Assembly: GCA_046292445.1 (NCBI GenBank)
Contig: JBKBQT010000002.1
Coordinates: 1-64,000, forward strand
Length of the DNA stretch: 64,000 bases
From: CALIZF01 sp046292445
GTDB lineage: Bacteria > Pseudomonadota > Alphaproteobacteria > Rhodobacterales > Rhodobacteraceae
Direction: 5' to 3'
The notes under the pieces are model-generated. The model saw only the letters and a list, made by a program, of their open reading frames with translations, did no database searches and was not told the origin of the DNA. Shown here in pieces: positions 32,905 through 41,098 of this stretch. Numbering within the stretch: position 1 is the stretch's first letter; every line of letters starts with the position of its first letter. A program made the translations under genes and the position numbers.

Positions 32905-34485
32905 ATGCCTTCGCTGAGGGACGCTGCACTGAAGTCGAAGGCCTGGCCGTTCGAAGAGGCGCGGCGCATCCTCAAGCGCTATGACAAGGCGCCGCCCGCC
33001 AAGGGGCATGTGCTGTTCGAGACGGGCTATGGCCCCTCGGGGCTGCCGCATATCGGCACTTTCGGCGAGGTGGCGCGCACGACGATGGTGCGCCGTGCCT
33101 TCGAGGTCATCAGCGACATCCCGACCCGGCTGATCTGCTTTTCCGACGATCTCGACGGCCTGCGCAAGGTGCCCGACAACGTGCCGGCGCCCGAGATGCT
33201 GCGCGAACATCTGCAACGGCCGCTTACCGCGGTGCCCGATCCGTTCGGCGAATTTCCCAGTTTCGGCGCGCACAACAATGCGATGCTGCGCCGGTTCCTC
33301 GACACGTTCGGCTTCGACTACGAATTCATCAGCGCGACCGATTTCTACCGCTCGGGCCGGTTCGACGACACCTTGCGCCGCGTGGCCGAACGCTATGAGG
33401 CGATCATGGAGATCATGCTGGCATCCCTGCGCGAGGAACGGCAGCAGACCTATTCGTGTTTCCTGCCGATCCACCCGGAGACGGGCCGGGTGCTCTATGT
33501 TCCGATGAAGCATGTCGATGCCGCGCGGGGCGAGATCACCTTCGACGACGAGGCGGAGCGGGAATGGACGCTGCCGGTCACCGGCGGGCATGTGAAGCTG
33601 CAATGGAAACCCGATTTCGGCGCGCGCTGGGCGGCGCTGGGCGTGGACTGGGAATCCTACGGCAAGGAACACGCGCCCAACACCGCGATCTATGCGGGGA
33701 TCTGCCGCACGCTCGGCGGCAACCCGCCGGAGGTGTTCACCTACGAGCTGTTCCTCGACGAGCACGGGCAGAAGATCAGCAAGTCCAAGGGCAACGGGCT
33801 GACGATCGACGAATGGCTGACCTATGCGGCGACGGAATCGCTCAGCTACTTCATGTATCTCAAGCCCAAGACCGCCAAGCGGATGCATTTCGACGTGATC
33901 CCCAAGGCGGTGGACGAGTATCACCAGCACCTGCGTGCCTTTCCCGGCCAGACGGTCGAGCAACAGGTGGACAATCCTGTTTGGCACATCCACCGCGGCC
34001 AGCCGCCGGCATCGGACATGGTGGTGCCCTTCGCGATGCTGCTGAACCTTGCCGCGGTGTCGGGGGCGCGGGACAAGGGCGTGCTGTGGGGATTTCTCAA
34101 GCGCTATGCGCCGGATGCCGCGCCCGAAACGCATCCCGGGCTCGACGCGGCGGCAGGGTATGCCGTGGCCTATTTCCGTGACCGGATCGCACCGTCGCGG
34201 GTGTTCCGGGCGCCGACCGAAAGGGAACGCGCGGCCATGGCCGATCTGGTGGCGCGGCTGCGGGCGTGGGAGGGCGGCGCGGATGCCGAGGCTCTGCAGA
34301 CCTTGTGCTTCGCGGTTGGCAAGGACCACGGGTTCGAGCCGCTGCGCGACTGGTTCCGCGCGCTTTACGAGGTGCTGCTGGGCGCGGCCGAAGGGCCGCG
34401 GTTCGGCGGGTTCATCGCGCTTTACGGGGTGGACGAGACGGTGGCGCTGATCGAGCGGGCGCTGTCGGGCGAGCAGGCGGCCTGA
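32905..34485 (+). CDS. lysS: Lysyl-tRNA synthetase, class I
   Basis: A 526-residue class I lysyl-tRNA synthetase, the form found in archaea and some Alphaproteobacteria instead of the usual class II enzyme. The HIGH-type motif is SGLPHIGTFGE at about residues 46-56 and the KMSKS-type motif is KISKSKGNG at about residue 290. The C-terminal helical domain binds the tRNA anticodon. The gene stands alone and converges on the CHAD gene with 4 nt between stops. No class II lysS is seen in the window. Confidence 0.95.
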   Translation: MPSLRDAALKSKAWPFEEARRILKRYDKAPPAKGHVLFETGYGPSGLPHIGTFGEVARTTMVRRAFEVISDIPTRLICFSDDLDGLRKVPDNVPAPEMLREHLQRPLTAVPDPFGEFPSFGAHNNAMLRRFLDTFGFDYEFISATDFYRSGRFDDTLRRVAERYEAIMEIMLASLREERQQTYSCFLPIHPETGRVLYVPMKHVDAARGEITFDDEAEREWTLPVTGGHVKLQWKPDFGARWAALGVDWESYGKEHAPNTAIYAGICRTLGGNPPEVFTYELFLDEHGQKISKSKGNGLTIDEWLTYAATESLSYFMYLKPKTAKRMHFDVIPKAVDEYHQHLRAFPGQTVEQQVDNPVWHIHRGQPPASDMVVPFAMLLNLAAVSGARDKGVLWGFLKRYAPDAAPETHPGLDAAAGYAVAYFRDRIAPSRVFRAPTERERAAMADLVARLRAWEGGADAEALQTLCFAVGKDHGFEPLRDWFRALYEVLLGAAEGPRFGGFIALYGVDETVALIERALSGEQAA

Positions 34486-34489
34486 GCAG

Positions 34490-35392
34490 TCAGCCCGCCT
34501 GCCAGTCCGCATGCCAGACCGCCCAGCGGCGGGCAAGCGCGCGGCCCGACCCTGCAAACAGCCGCGCGCCCTCGCGCAGGGCCGCATCGGCGATGCGCGC
34601 GCGTTCGGCGAGGGCGTGATCGGCAAGCGCGGCGAAGGCGGCGGGATGCGCGGCGGCGGCGTCGGACCCGGTCAGATGCGTCATCAGCACGGCGATATCG
34701 TTGTGCAGCCCCAGCGCCTCGCCGAGGTCATCGGCCGCGGCGACATGCGGCGCCATCATCGCGGGCCAGATCGGGGCGAGCAGGCGGGCGTGATACCAAT
34801 GCGCCTTGACCCGTTTGCGCCAGTCGTGGAACGGCTCGGCGCGAAAGGCGCCGGCGCGTTCGGCGGCAGCGGCGTGGCGGGCGGCCTCGGCCTGCGTCCA
34901 GGTCCGCGCGAGCCCGGCCGCGACGGGGGCAAAGCCCTTGCCGCGCACCCGCCAGTCCGGCAGGCGCGCGCGCACCGCGGCGAGCGACAGGTGCAGGTCG
35001 GCGAGCGCCGGGCCGGCGTCCTGCGCGGCGATCCGGTCGCGTTCGGCATCGAGGTGGCGCTGCAGGGCCCCCAGTCCGGCGGCGTCGGGCAGGCCGGGCA
35101 CGGCGAGGCGGGCGAATGTGGCCCGGCGGACCTCGGCATCGCGCAGATCGGAAATCAGCCGGCCGGCATCGCGCAGCGCCGCATTCTCGAACCGGAAGGC
35201 CTCGAAACGCGGCGCAACGAGGCGCAACAGGCCCCGCAGCTTCTTGATCCTCTTGCGCAGGCCATGGACGCGGCCGGGTGCCGGCTGGCCGGGCCGCGCA
35301 AGGTCGGCCAGCGCGCCGTCGAGCAGTTCGGCCGCGATCCGGCGGACGGCCGCCGTCGTCGAACGGTCTGACGGATCGAAGGCGAAGGGCAT
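34490..35392 (-). CDS. CHAD domain-containing protein
   Basis: A 300-residue all-helical protein with a CHAD domain: conserved basic and His residues appear in GRVHGLRKRIKKLRGLLRL (about 42-60) and in FHDWRKRVKAHWYH (about 190-203). CHAD domains bind polyphosphate through such residues. The usual CYTH partner domain is absent, so this is a stand-alone CHAD protein. The start at 35392 is the first Met of the conserved frame. Confidence 0.87.
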   Translation of the reverse strand: MPFAFDPSDRSTTAAVRRIAAELLDGALADLARPGQPAPGRVHGLRKRIKKLRGLLRLVAPRFEAFRFENAALRDAGRLISDLRDAEVRRATFARLAVPGLPDAAGLGALQRHLDAERDRIAAQDAGPALADLHLSLAAVRARLPDWRVRGKGFAPVAAGLARTWTQAEAARHAAAAERAGAFRAEPFHDWRKRVKAHWYHARLLAPIWPAMMAPHVAAADDLGEALGLHNDIAVLMTHLTGSDAAAAHPAAFAALADHALAERARIADAALREGARLFAGSGRALARRWAVWHADWQAG

Positions 35393-35523
35393 GGCTGCCT
35401 CGAATTTGGGCGTTCGTCATGAAACTATCGCATTTCGTTGCCCGTTACATCAGGGACCGCGCCGCGGCGTGATCCACGCGCCGCCGGTTGCCGTAGGGTT
35501 GACAGGCCAAGAGGGAGAGCGCC

Positions 35524-35925
35524 ATGAGACGACACCTGACCGGACTGATCCTTGCCATCGTCCTTGCCGCCCCGGCCGCGGCGCAGGAAGACGCCATCCG
35601 CGGCGTGATCGGCGCGCAGGTCGAGGCGTTCCTCGCCGACGACTTTGCCCGGGCGTTCACCTATGCCTCGCCCACGATCAAGCGCATCTTCGGCTCGCCC
35701 GAGCGGTTCGGGGCGATGGTCCGCGAGGGCTATCCGATGGTGCACCGCCCGCGCGAGGTGAAGTATCTCGAGTTGCGCACGGTCGCCGGCGCGCTGTGGC
35801 AGCGGGTGATGATGATCGATGCCGAAGGGCGGATCCACATGCTCGACTACCAGATGATCGAGACGCCGGAAGGCTGGCAGATCAACGCGGTGCAGCTTCT
35901 GCGGGCGAATGCGCTCGGGGCGTGA
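35524..35925 (+). CDS. DUF4864 domain-containing exported protein
   Basis: A 133-residue protein with a clean Sec signal peptide (MRRHLTGLILAIVLAAPAAA, cleaved before QED) and a DUF4864 domain: VEAFLADDFARAFTYASP and MVHRPREVKYLELR. The family probably has an NTF2-like fold in the periplasm; its function is unknown. GGGAGAG lies before the ATG. A CtrA-type box begins 20 nt after its stop. Confidence 0.85.
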   Translation: MRRHLTGLILAIVLAAPAAAQEDAIRGVIGAQVEAFLADDFARAFTYASPTIKRIFGSPERFGAMVREGYPMVHRPREVKYLELRTVAGALWQRVMMIDAEGRIHMLDYQMIETPEGWQINAVQLLRANALGA

Positions 35926-35944
35926 AGGGCCGGCGCACGCAGGG

Positions 35945-35960
35945 TTAAGCGGCGGTTAAC
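35945..35960 (+). promoter_or_regulatory. CtrA-type box (TTAA-N7-TTAAC)
   Basis: TTAAGCGGCGGTTAAC matches the CtrA full-site consensus TTAA-N7-TTAA exactly, in a genome where TTAA is rare. It lies about 150 nt upstream of the beta-helix gene. Confidence 0.65.
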
Positions 35961-36108
35961 GGCGCTTGCCTAGCTTTGGTCGCGTCAGGGCGGCAGTCCG
36001 GCGCGCATTTCCCCGAGGCGGGAAGGTGAGGCATCCGGCAGCCCTGCGGCCGCCGGGGCGCGGCGCGGCGTGCCACCCGAAGCGATCCGACGCGAGGGGG
36101 CATGCGCG

Positions 36109-38406
36109 ATGAACAAGGCTATCACCGACGGGCTGCAACTGATGCCGCCGCCGTTCGCGGCAGGGCTGGGCCTGTGGTCCAGCGGCGACGGCACGCCCGG
36201 CTCGCCGACCTATCTCGGCGCGCCGAACGCGGCGATCGTGCCGGCCGACCAGGATTTCGGCAGCTGCCTCGAACTGGTGAAGACCGCCGGCACCCAGAAG
36301 CTGCGGCACATGGGCCAGACGCCGCTTCTGCCGGGCATGTATCTGCGCGTCACCGCGCGGGTGAAGGCGATCGCAGGCAACCTGCCGTCGGTGCGCATCG
36401 CGGCCTGGGCGGGTGACGCATCCGGCCAGAACGTGGCGGGCGTGCCGCAAGCCGGCCCCTCGGTTGCGCTCACGACCTATGGCGAGGTTGTCACCGTCGA
36501 GGCGATCATCGGGTCGGGCAGCCGGGGGGGCGTCACGCTCGTCTGGGGGACGGCGCCGATCTATGCCCATGTCGGGCTGGACCTGACGGGCGCGAACGGC
36601 GGCACGGTGCGCATCGACGATCTGACGGTCGAGGATGTGACGGCGGTGTTCCACCGCGACATGCTCGACTGGGTCGATGTGCGCGACTATGGCGCGCTGG
36701 GCGACGGCGTGACCAACGACCGCGCGGCCTTCCTTGCCGCCGATGCCGCGGCGGGCGGGCGCAGCGTGCTCGTCCCCGCCGGCACCTACCGGATCGGGTC
36801 GAGCCTGACGATGACGGCGCCGGTGCGCTTCGAGGGCAGCGTGACGATGCCCGAGAGCGCGTTCCTCGCGCTTACCCGCAGCTACACGATCGACGCCTAT
36901 GCGCGGGCCTTCGGCGGCGACGGGCCGGGCTTTCGCCGCATGCTCCAGGCGCTGTTCCAGTTCACCGACCATGTCGTGCTCGATCTCGGGGGCCGGCGGA
37001 TCGAGATCGACGCGCCCATCGATGTCGCCGCGCTCGCCGGGCTGACGGGGGCGAATTTCGCGGTGCGCCGCGTCCTCACCAACGGCCAGATCATCGCCCA
37101 GTCGGCCGGCGACTGGACGCCGCAGGTCGTCACCTCGCAGGCAAGCTATGCGACCGCGAACCCGACCGTGCTCACGGGCGTCGCCAATGTCGCCAACATA
37201 CCGGTTGGGGCGCTGGTGACCGGCACCGGCGTTGCGCGCGAGACCTATGTGCGCGCGCGCAACATCGCGGCGGGGACGGTGGAGCTGAGCGTGCCGCCCG
37301 GATCGACTGCCGGCACGCGGACCTACACCTTCACCCGGTTCCGCTACCTGCTCGACTTTTCCGGCTTCGGCCGGCTCGACCGGTTCGAGTTGACCGACCT
37401 CGACCTCGCCTGCGACGGGGCGGCGAGCGCGATCATGCTCGCGCCCGCAGGGCTGACGTTCCGGCTGCACGGCTGCACGATCACCCGCCCGCGCGACCGC
37501 GCCATCACCTCGATTGGTGACGGCTGCCAGGGGATGCTGATCGACGAATGCCAGTTCCTGTCGAACGAACAGGCGCTGCGGGCGCAGGACCGCACGAGCA
37601 TCTGCCTGAACGTCAACGCCAACGACGTGAAGCTGCGCGACAACCGGGCGGTGCGGTTCGCCCATTTCGCCGTGCTGCACGGGTCCGGCCACATGCTCAT
37701 CGGCAACCATTTCTTCCAGGGGGATTCGGAAAGCCCGGGGGTGCGGCGGGCGGGGGTGGTGTTCAGCGGGATCAACGTCAAGTCGCTCGTCACCGGCAAC
37801 TACATCGACAATTCCTTCATCGAGATGACCAACGAGCGCGAGCCCGATCCGAACTGGAACAACCAGTTCTCGTTCGGCGGCCTGACGATTACCGGGAACA
37901 TCTTCACCGCCAACGATGTGGTGCCGTCCTTCTGCTGGATCGTCGTCACGCCCCATGGCAGCGGCCATTACATCCAGGGGCTGAGCGTGACGGGCAACAC
38001 CTTCCGCACGCTCAATGGCGCGATCGACCGGGTGGACAAGGTGGACACCACCTTTGCCGATCTCGACTACACGCGGTTCCGCAACATCGTCGTGCACGGC
38101 AACAACTTCAACGGCATCACGGCGCCGATCTTCAACCCGGTCACGGTCAGCCATCAGCAGAACACCGCCGCGACCGTCTGGACGGTCGATGCGGCGGCAT
38201 CGCTGCCGTTCCTCGGCTTTGCGCGGACGGTCACGGGGATCGTGGCGGACGGGCCGATCCAGTCGGCGGCGCCGGTCACGACGCGCCATGACATGCCCTA
38301 TGCGCAGACCGAACAGGGCCCGCAGAAGCGGCTGGTCAACCTGCGCTGGCCGGTGGCGGTGCAGGGGCGGGTTTCGGTGACGATCCGGGTGGACAACCCG
38401 GCGTAG
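36109..38406 (+). CDS. Pectate-lyase-like beta-helix protein (GH28-related, spike-like)
   Basis: A 765-residue protein. Residues 1 to about 170 form an N-terminal domain beginning MNKAITDGLQLMPPPFAAGL; about residue 185 starts the hallmark VDVRDYGALGDGVTNDRAAF of pectate-lyase-superfamily beta-helices, followed by regularly spaced G/N-rich turns (NDVKLRDN, GNHFFQGD, ITGNIFTAND, VTGNTFRT, VHGNNFNG). There is no signal peptide, which argues against a secreted enzyme and for a phage-like tail or head spike. I recognise close relatives annotated as glycosyl hydrolase family 28-related in Rhodobacterales. A GAGGGGG site precedes the ATG. A role in a gene transfer agent or surface adhesin is inference. 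Confidence 0.8.
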   Translation: MNKAITDGLQLMPPPFAAGLGLWSSGDGTPGSPTYLGAPNAAIVPADQDFGSCLELVKTAGTQKLRHMGQTPLLPGMYLRVTARVKAIAGNLPSVRIAAWAGDASGQNVAGVPQAGPSVALTTYGEVVTVEAIIGSGSRGGVTLVWGTAPIYAHVGLDLTGANGGTVRIDDLTVEDVTAVFHRDMLDWVDVRDYGALGDGVTNDRAAFLAADAAAGGRSVLVPAGTYRIGSSLTMTAPVRFEGSVTMPESAFLALTRSYTIDAYARAFGGDGPGFRRMLQALFQFTDHVVLDLGGRRIEIDAPIDVAALAGLTGANFAVRRVLTNGQIIAQSAGDWTPQVVTSQASYATANPTVLTGVANVANIPVGALVTGTGVARETYVRARNIAAGTVELSVPPGSTAGTRTYTFTRFRYLLDFSGFGRLDRFELTDLDLACDGAASAIMLAPAGLTFRLHGCTITRPRDRAITSIGDGCQGMLIDECQFLSNEQALRAQDRTSICLNVNANDVKLRDNRAVRFAHFAVLHGSGHMLIGNHFFQGDSESPGVRRAGVVFSGINVKSLVTGNYIDNSFIEMTNEREPDPNWNNQFSFGGLTITGNIFTANDVVPSFCWIVVTPHGSGHYIQGLSVTGNTFRTLNGAIDRVDKVDTTFADLDYTRFRNIVVHGNNFNGITAPIFNPVTVSHQQNTAATVWTVDAAASLPFLGFARTVTGIVADGPIQSAAPVTTRHDMPYAQTEQGPQKRLVNLRWPVAVQGRVSVTIRVDNPA

Positions 38407-38407
38407 T

Positions 38408-38460
38408 GCAGCCCGGCGGGCGGAGCGGGCTGCGGGGGGGCCGGGCGCGTTGCGTCCGGC
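38408..38460. terminator. Hairpin pair between convergent genes
   Basis: An 8-bp perfect stem GCAGCCCG/CGGGCTGC (38408-38433, 10-nt loop) is followed by a second GCCGG/CCGGC stem (38440-38460), between the spike gene and the convergent HugZ-like gene. A T-run is missing. Confidence 0.5.
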
Positions 38461-38461
38461 C

Positions 38462-38959
38462 CTATCCTGCTGCGCCGCGCAGATCGTCGGCCGTCAGCGC
38501 ATAGGCGCGGGCGAAGCCGCCGTTGAGCGCGGCCGAGTGCGGCGCAAAGACCACCACCCGGAAATCGGCGAAGCCGGCATAGAGCCGCGCCTTGGGCCGC
38601 AGGGCGGCGAAATGCGCCCGCAGGGCGGCATCCTCCGCGCCGTCGGCGAACCGGGCGGCGGCGCGCAGCGTCAGGCGCGGATGGGCCAGCGGGTCGCCCC
38701 GCCCGGGCTCGCCGATCAGCAGCGCGCAGCGCGGGTCGGCGAGAAGCGCGCGGGTATGGGCGGAAAGCGTCGAAATCAGCGACATCGGCGCGCCGTCCGG
38801 GGTTTGCGCCAGCGCGATCCGGCTGACGAAGGGATGGCCCGTATCCGCCTCGATCACCGCAAGCGCGGCATGGGCCGCGCCGGCGATCAGGGCGCGGGCC
38901 TGCGCCCGTGCGGTGTCGTCGGTGGGGTTGATCGGATCGGTTCGCGGTGATTCGGCCAT
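38462..38959 (-). CDS. HugZ-like pyridoxamine 5'-phosphate oxidase family protein
   Basis: A 165-residue split-barrel protein of the pyridoxamine-phosphate-oxidase/heme-utilisation family: HPFVSRIALAQTPDGAPMSL, LLADPRCALLIGEPG and LYAGFADFRVVVFAP fit that fold. Members bind flavin or heme. The start MAESPRTDP at 38959 is family-like. It is divergent from the SulP transporter with 58 nt between starts. Confidence 0.82.
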   Translation of the reverse strand: MAESPRTDPINPTDDTARAQARALIAGAAHAALAVIEADTGHPFVSRIALAQTPDGAPMSLISTLSAHTRALLADPRCALLIGEPGRGDPLAHPRLTLRAAARFADGAEDAALRAHFAALRPKARLYAGFADFRVVVFAPHSAALNGGFARAYALTADDLRGAAG

Positions 38960-39017
38960 ATTGACAGCATTCCATGCCGGGCGCTTGGATGGGTTTCGCA
39001 AAGCGCGAGTCGCATCC

Positions 39018-40676
39018 ATGCACCCCAGATCAGCCGTCGCAACCCCCGAGGCGGGGGTCGAGTTCCTGCCCAAGATCGTCACCGTCCTGCGCGAGGGATA
39101 CGGCGCGGCAGACCTGCGGGCCGATGCGCTGGCCGGGCTGACGGTGGCCGTGGTCGCGCTGCCGCTCTCGATGGCGATCGCCATCGCCAGCGGCGTGGGG
39201 CCCGAGCGGGGACTTTTCACCGCGATCATCGGCGGGTTCCTCGTGTCGGCGCTCGGCGGGTCGCGCTTTCAGGTGGGCGGGCCGGCCGGGGCGTTCATCG
39301 TCCTCGTCTCGGGCTGCGTGATGCAGATCGGGCTCGAGGGGCTGATCCTCGCCACCTTCCTGTCGGGGTTCATCCTCGCCGCGGTCGGGGCGCTGCGCCT
39401 CGGCACCTACATCCGGTTCATCCCCTACCCGGTCACCGTCGCCTTCACGACCGGGATCGCGGTCATCATCGCGGCCAGCCAGATGCGCGATGCGCTTGGC
39501 CTGTCGCTGCCGGGCGGCGAGCCGGCGGCGATCATCCCCAAGCTCGCGGCGCTGTGGGAGGCGCGGGGGACGATGACGCTCGCGGCGCCGGCCGTCGCGC
39601 TGGGCGCCATCGCGGTGATCCTGGGGCTCAAGCGCATCCGTCCGCATTGGCCGGGGTTGCTCATCGCCGTATCGCTCGGCGCCGTCGCAGCGGCGGCAGG
39701 CATGCCGGTCGAGACCATCGGCGACCGGTTCGGCGATCTGCCGCGCGTGCTGCCCGCCCCGGCGCTGCCGTCGTTCGACCCGGGCCTGCTGGCCGCCGCG
39801 CTGCCCTTTGCGGTCAGTTTCGCGCTTCTCGGCGCCATCGAGTCGCTGTTGTCGGCGGTGGTGGCGGACGGGATGACGGGGCGGCGCCACCGCTCGAACG
39901 CCGAACTGGTGGCGCAGGGGATCGCCAACATCGGCTCGGCGGTGTTCGGCGGGTTCTGCGTCACCGGCACCATCGCCCGCACCGCGACCAACGTGCGCGC
40001 AGGCAGCCGCGGGCCGGTGTCGGGGATGCTGCATGCGGTGTTCCTGCTGGCGTTCATGCTGATCGCCGCGCCGCTGGCGGCCTATATCCCGCTCGCGGCG
40101 CTGGCCGGGGTGCTGCTCGTCGTCGCCTGGAACATGGCCGAGAAGGAAGAGCTCTGGTCGCTCCTGCGGGCAAGCCGGGCGGATGCGGCCATCGTTCTGG
40201 TCACCTTCCTGCTGGTGGTGTTCCGCGACCTGACCGAGGGCATCATCGCCGGCGCGGCCATCGGCGGCGCGGTGTTCATCCGGCGGATGTCCGAGGCGGC
40301 GCGGCTCGATCCGCACGGGGGAACCGAGGCGCCCTACGACCCGTCCGACCAGGGGGGCGATGTGGTCGTCTATCGCCTGCGCGGCGCGTGGTTCTTCGGC
40401 GCGGCGGCCACGCTCGGATCGGTGCTCGACCGGATCGCCGACCGCCCGCGCGTCTTCGTCGTGGACATGACCGAGGTGCCGTTCATCGACACATCGGGCG
40501 CACGATCGTTCGAGGTTCTGGCGCGCAAGACCGAGCGGGGCGGCGGCAAGCTCGTGCTGACCGGGGCCAACCCCGAGGTGCGGCGCATGATGCTGGGCCA
40601 GGGCGTGCGCGAGCCGCTGGTGGCATGGCGTGCGACGGTGGACGATGCCTTGTCCGAGTTCCGCCGTCCGGCCTGA
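39018..40676 (+). CDS. SulP family inorganic anion transporter
   Basis: A 552-residue inner-membrane transporter of the SulP family with about 12 to 14 hydrophobic segments between residues 25 and 425 and a C-terminal cytoplasmic STAS domain (about 445-550; VVDMTEVPFIDTSGARSFE). The family signature is in LTVAVVALPLSMAIAIASG. Substrates in the family include sulfate and bicarbonate; none can be chosen here. The start at 39018 is the first Met after the divergent promoter gap; the longer frame from 38592 covers the neighbour's antisense. Confidence 0.9.
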   Translation: MHPRSAVATPEAGVEFLPKIVTVLREGYGAADLRADALAGLTVAVVALPLSMAIAIASGVGPERGLFTAIIGGFLVSALGGSRFQVGGPAGAFIVLVSGCVMQIGLEGLILATFLSGFILAAVGALRLGTYIRFIPYPVTVAFTTGIAVIIAASQMRDALGLSLPGGEPAAIIPKLAALWEARGTMTLAAPAVALGAIAVILGLKRIRPHWPGLLIAVSLGAVAAAAGMPVETIGDRFGDLPRVLPAPALPSFDPGLLAAALPFAVSFALLGAIESLLSAVVADGMTGRRHRSNAELVAQGIANIGSAVFGGFCVTGTIARTATNVRAGSRGPVSGMLHAVFLLAFMLIAAPLAAYIPLAALAGVLLVVAWNMAEKEELWSLLRASRADAAIVLVTFLLVVFRDLTEGIIAGAAIGGAVFIRRMSEAARLDPHGGTEAPYDPSDQGGDVVVYRLRGAWFFGAAATLGSVLDRIADRPRVFVVDMTEVPFIDTSGARSFEVLARKTERGGGKLVLTGANPEVRRMMLGQGVREPLVAWRATVDDALSEFRRPA

Positions 40677-40710
40677 ATGCGGCGCGCCCGTGGCCCGCGC
40701 GTTGGCGCCT

Positions 40711-40732
40711 GACATGATTCGGACATGATTCG
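40711..40732 (+). repeat. 11-bp tandem direct repeat
   Basis: GACATGATTCG occurs twice in direct succession without mismatch, a spacing of about one helical turn. It lies between the SulP stop and the acs promoter elements. Confidence 0.75.
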
Positions 40733-40920
40733 CGGATTGCACCTCCGGGCCGGCCCTCTGCACCGCAGGATGTGACGCCGCGTCACCGGACCTGCCTGCG
40801 GCAAACCGGCCGGCGTTTCCCGCCCGTGCCGGCCGATGTGCGGGCGGTTGGGGCGCGTCGCTCGCCGGCACTGCGCAAGCGTTTGAATTCGCGCGCTTCA
40901 CCGCCCCGGTTTTCCGAGTT

Positions 40921-41008
40921 TTACAGGATTGACGCCTTAGGCGTGAAGAGATTTACAGGAAAATCCATATTCGAAAAAGAGTTACACCAAATCCCGACAA
41001 TCCTGTAA
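40921..41008. repeat. TTACAGGATTG inverted repeat with a middle half-site
   Basis: TTACAGGATTG at 40921-40931 is matched exactly by CAATCCTGTAA at 40998-41008; TTTACAGGA at 40952-40960 adds a third, direct half-site. Confidence 0.75.
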
Positions 41009-41098
41009 GGTGCGCGCAGGGTAGGAGCGACCGGGCCGGTTCGGGCTTGGATCGGGCGGCGGGCAGGCGCCTGTCGCGGACGCGAGAGGGAGGAAGCC

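Larger units (their letters stand above)
40677..41098 (+). promoter_or_regulatory. Long regulatory region upstream of acs
   Basis: This 422-nt gap carries no supported gene but much structure: an 11-bp tandem direct repeat at 40711-40732, a TTACAGGATTG inverted repeat (40921-40931 and 40998-41008) with a further TTTACAGGA between (40952-40960), and a 13-bp palindrome ACGCCTTAGGCGT at 40932-40944. The part from 40900 to 41010 is strikingly AT-rich for this genome. TTGACG at 40929-40934 with TTTACA 17 nt later is a possible promoter overlapped by these sites. Confidence 0.6.

Noticed and set aside
36109..38406. Prophage remnant
   Set aside because: Only the single spike-like gene is present; no integrase, capsid, portal, terminase or lysis genes are within the window, so a prophage claim is unsupported.
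38961..38966. TTGACA as a promoter for the SulP gene
   Set aside because: No acceptable -10 hexamer occurs at 15-19 nt spacing.
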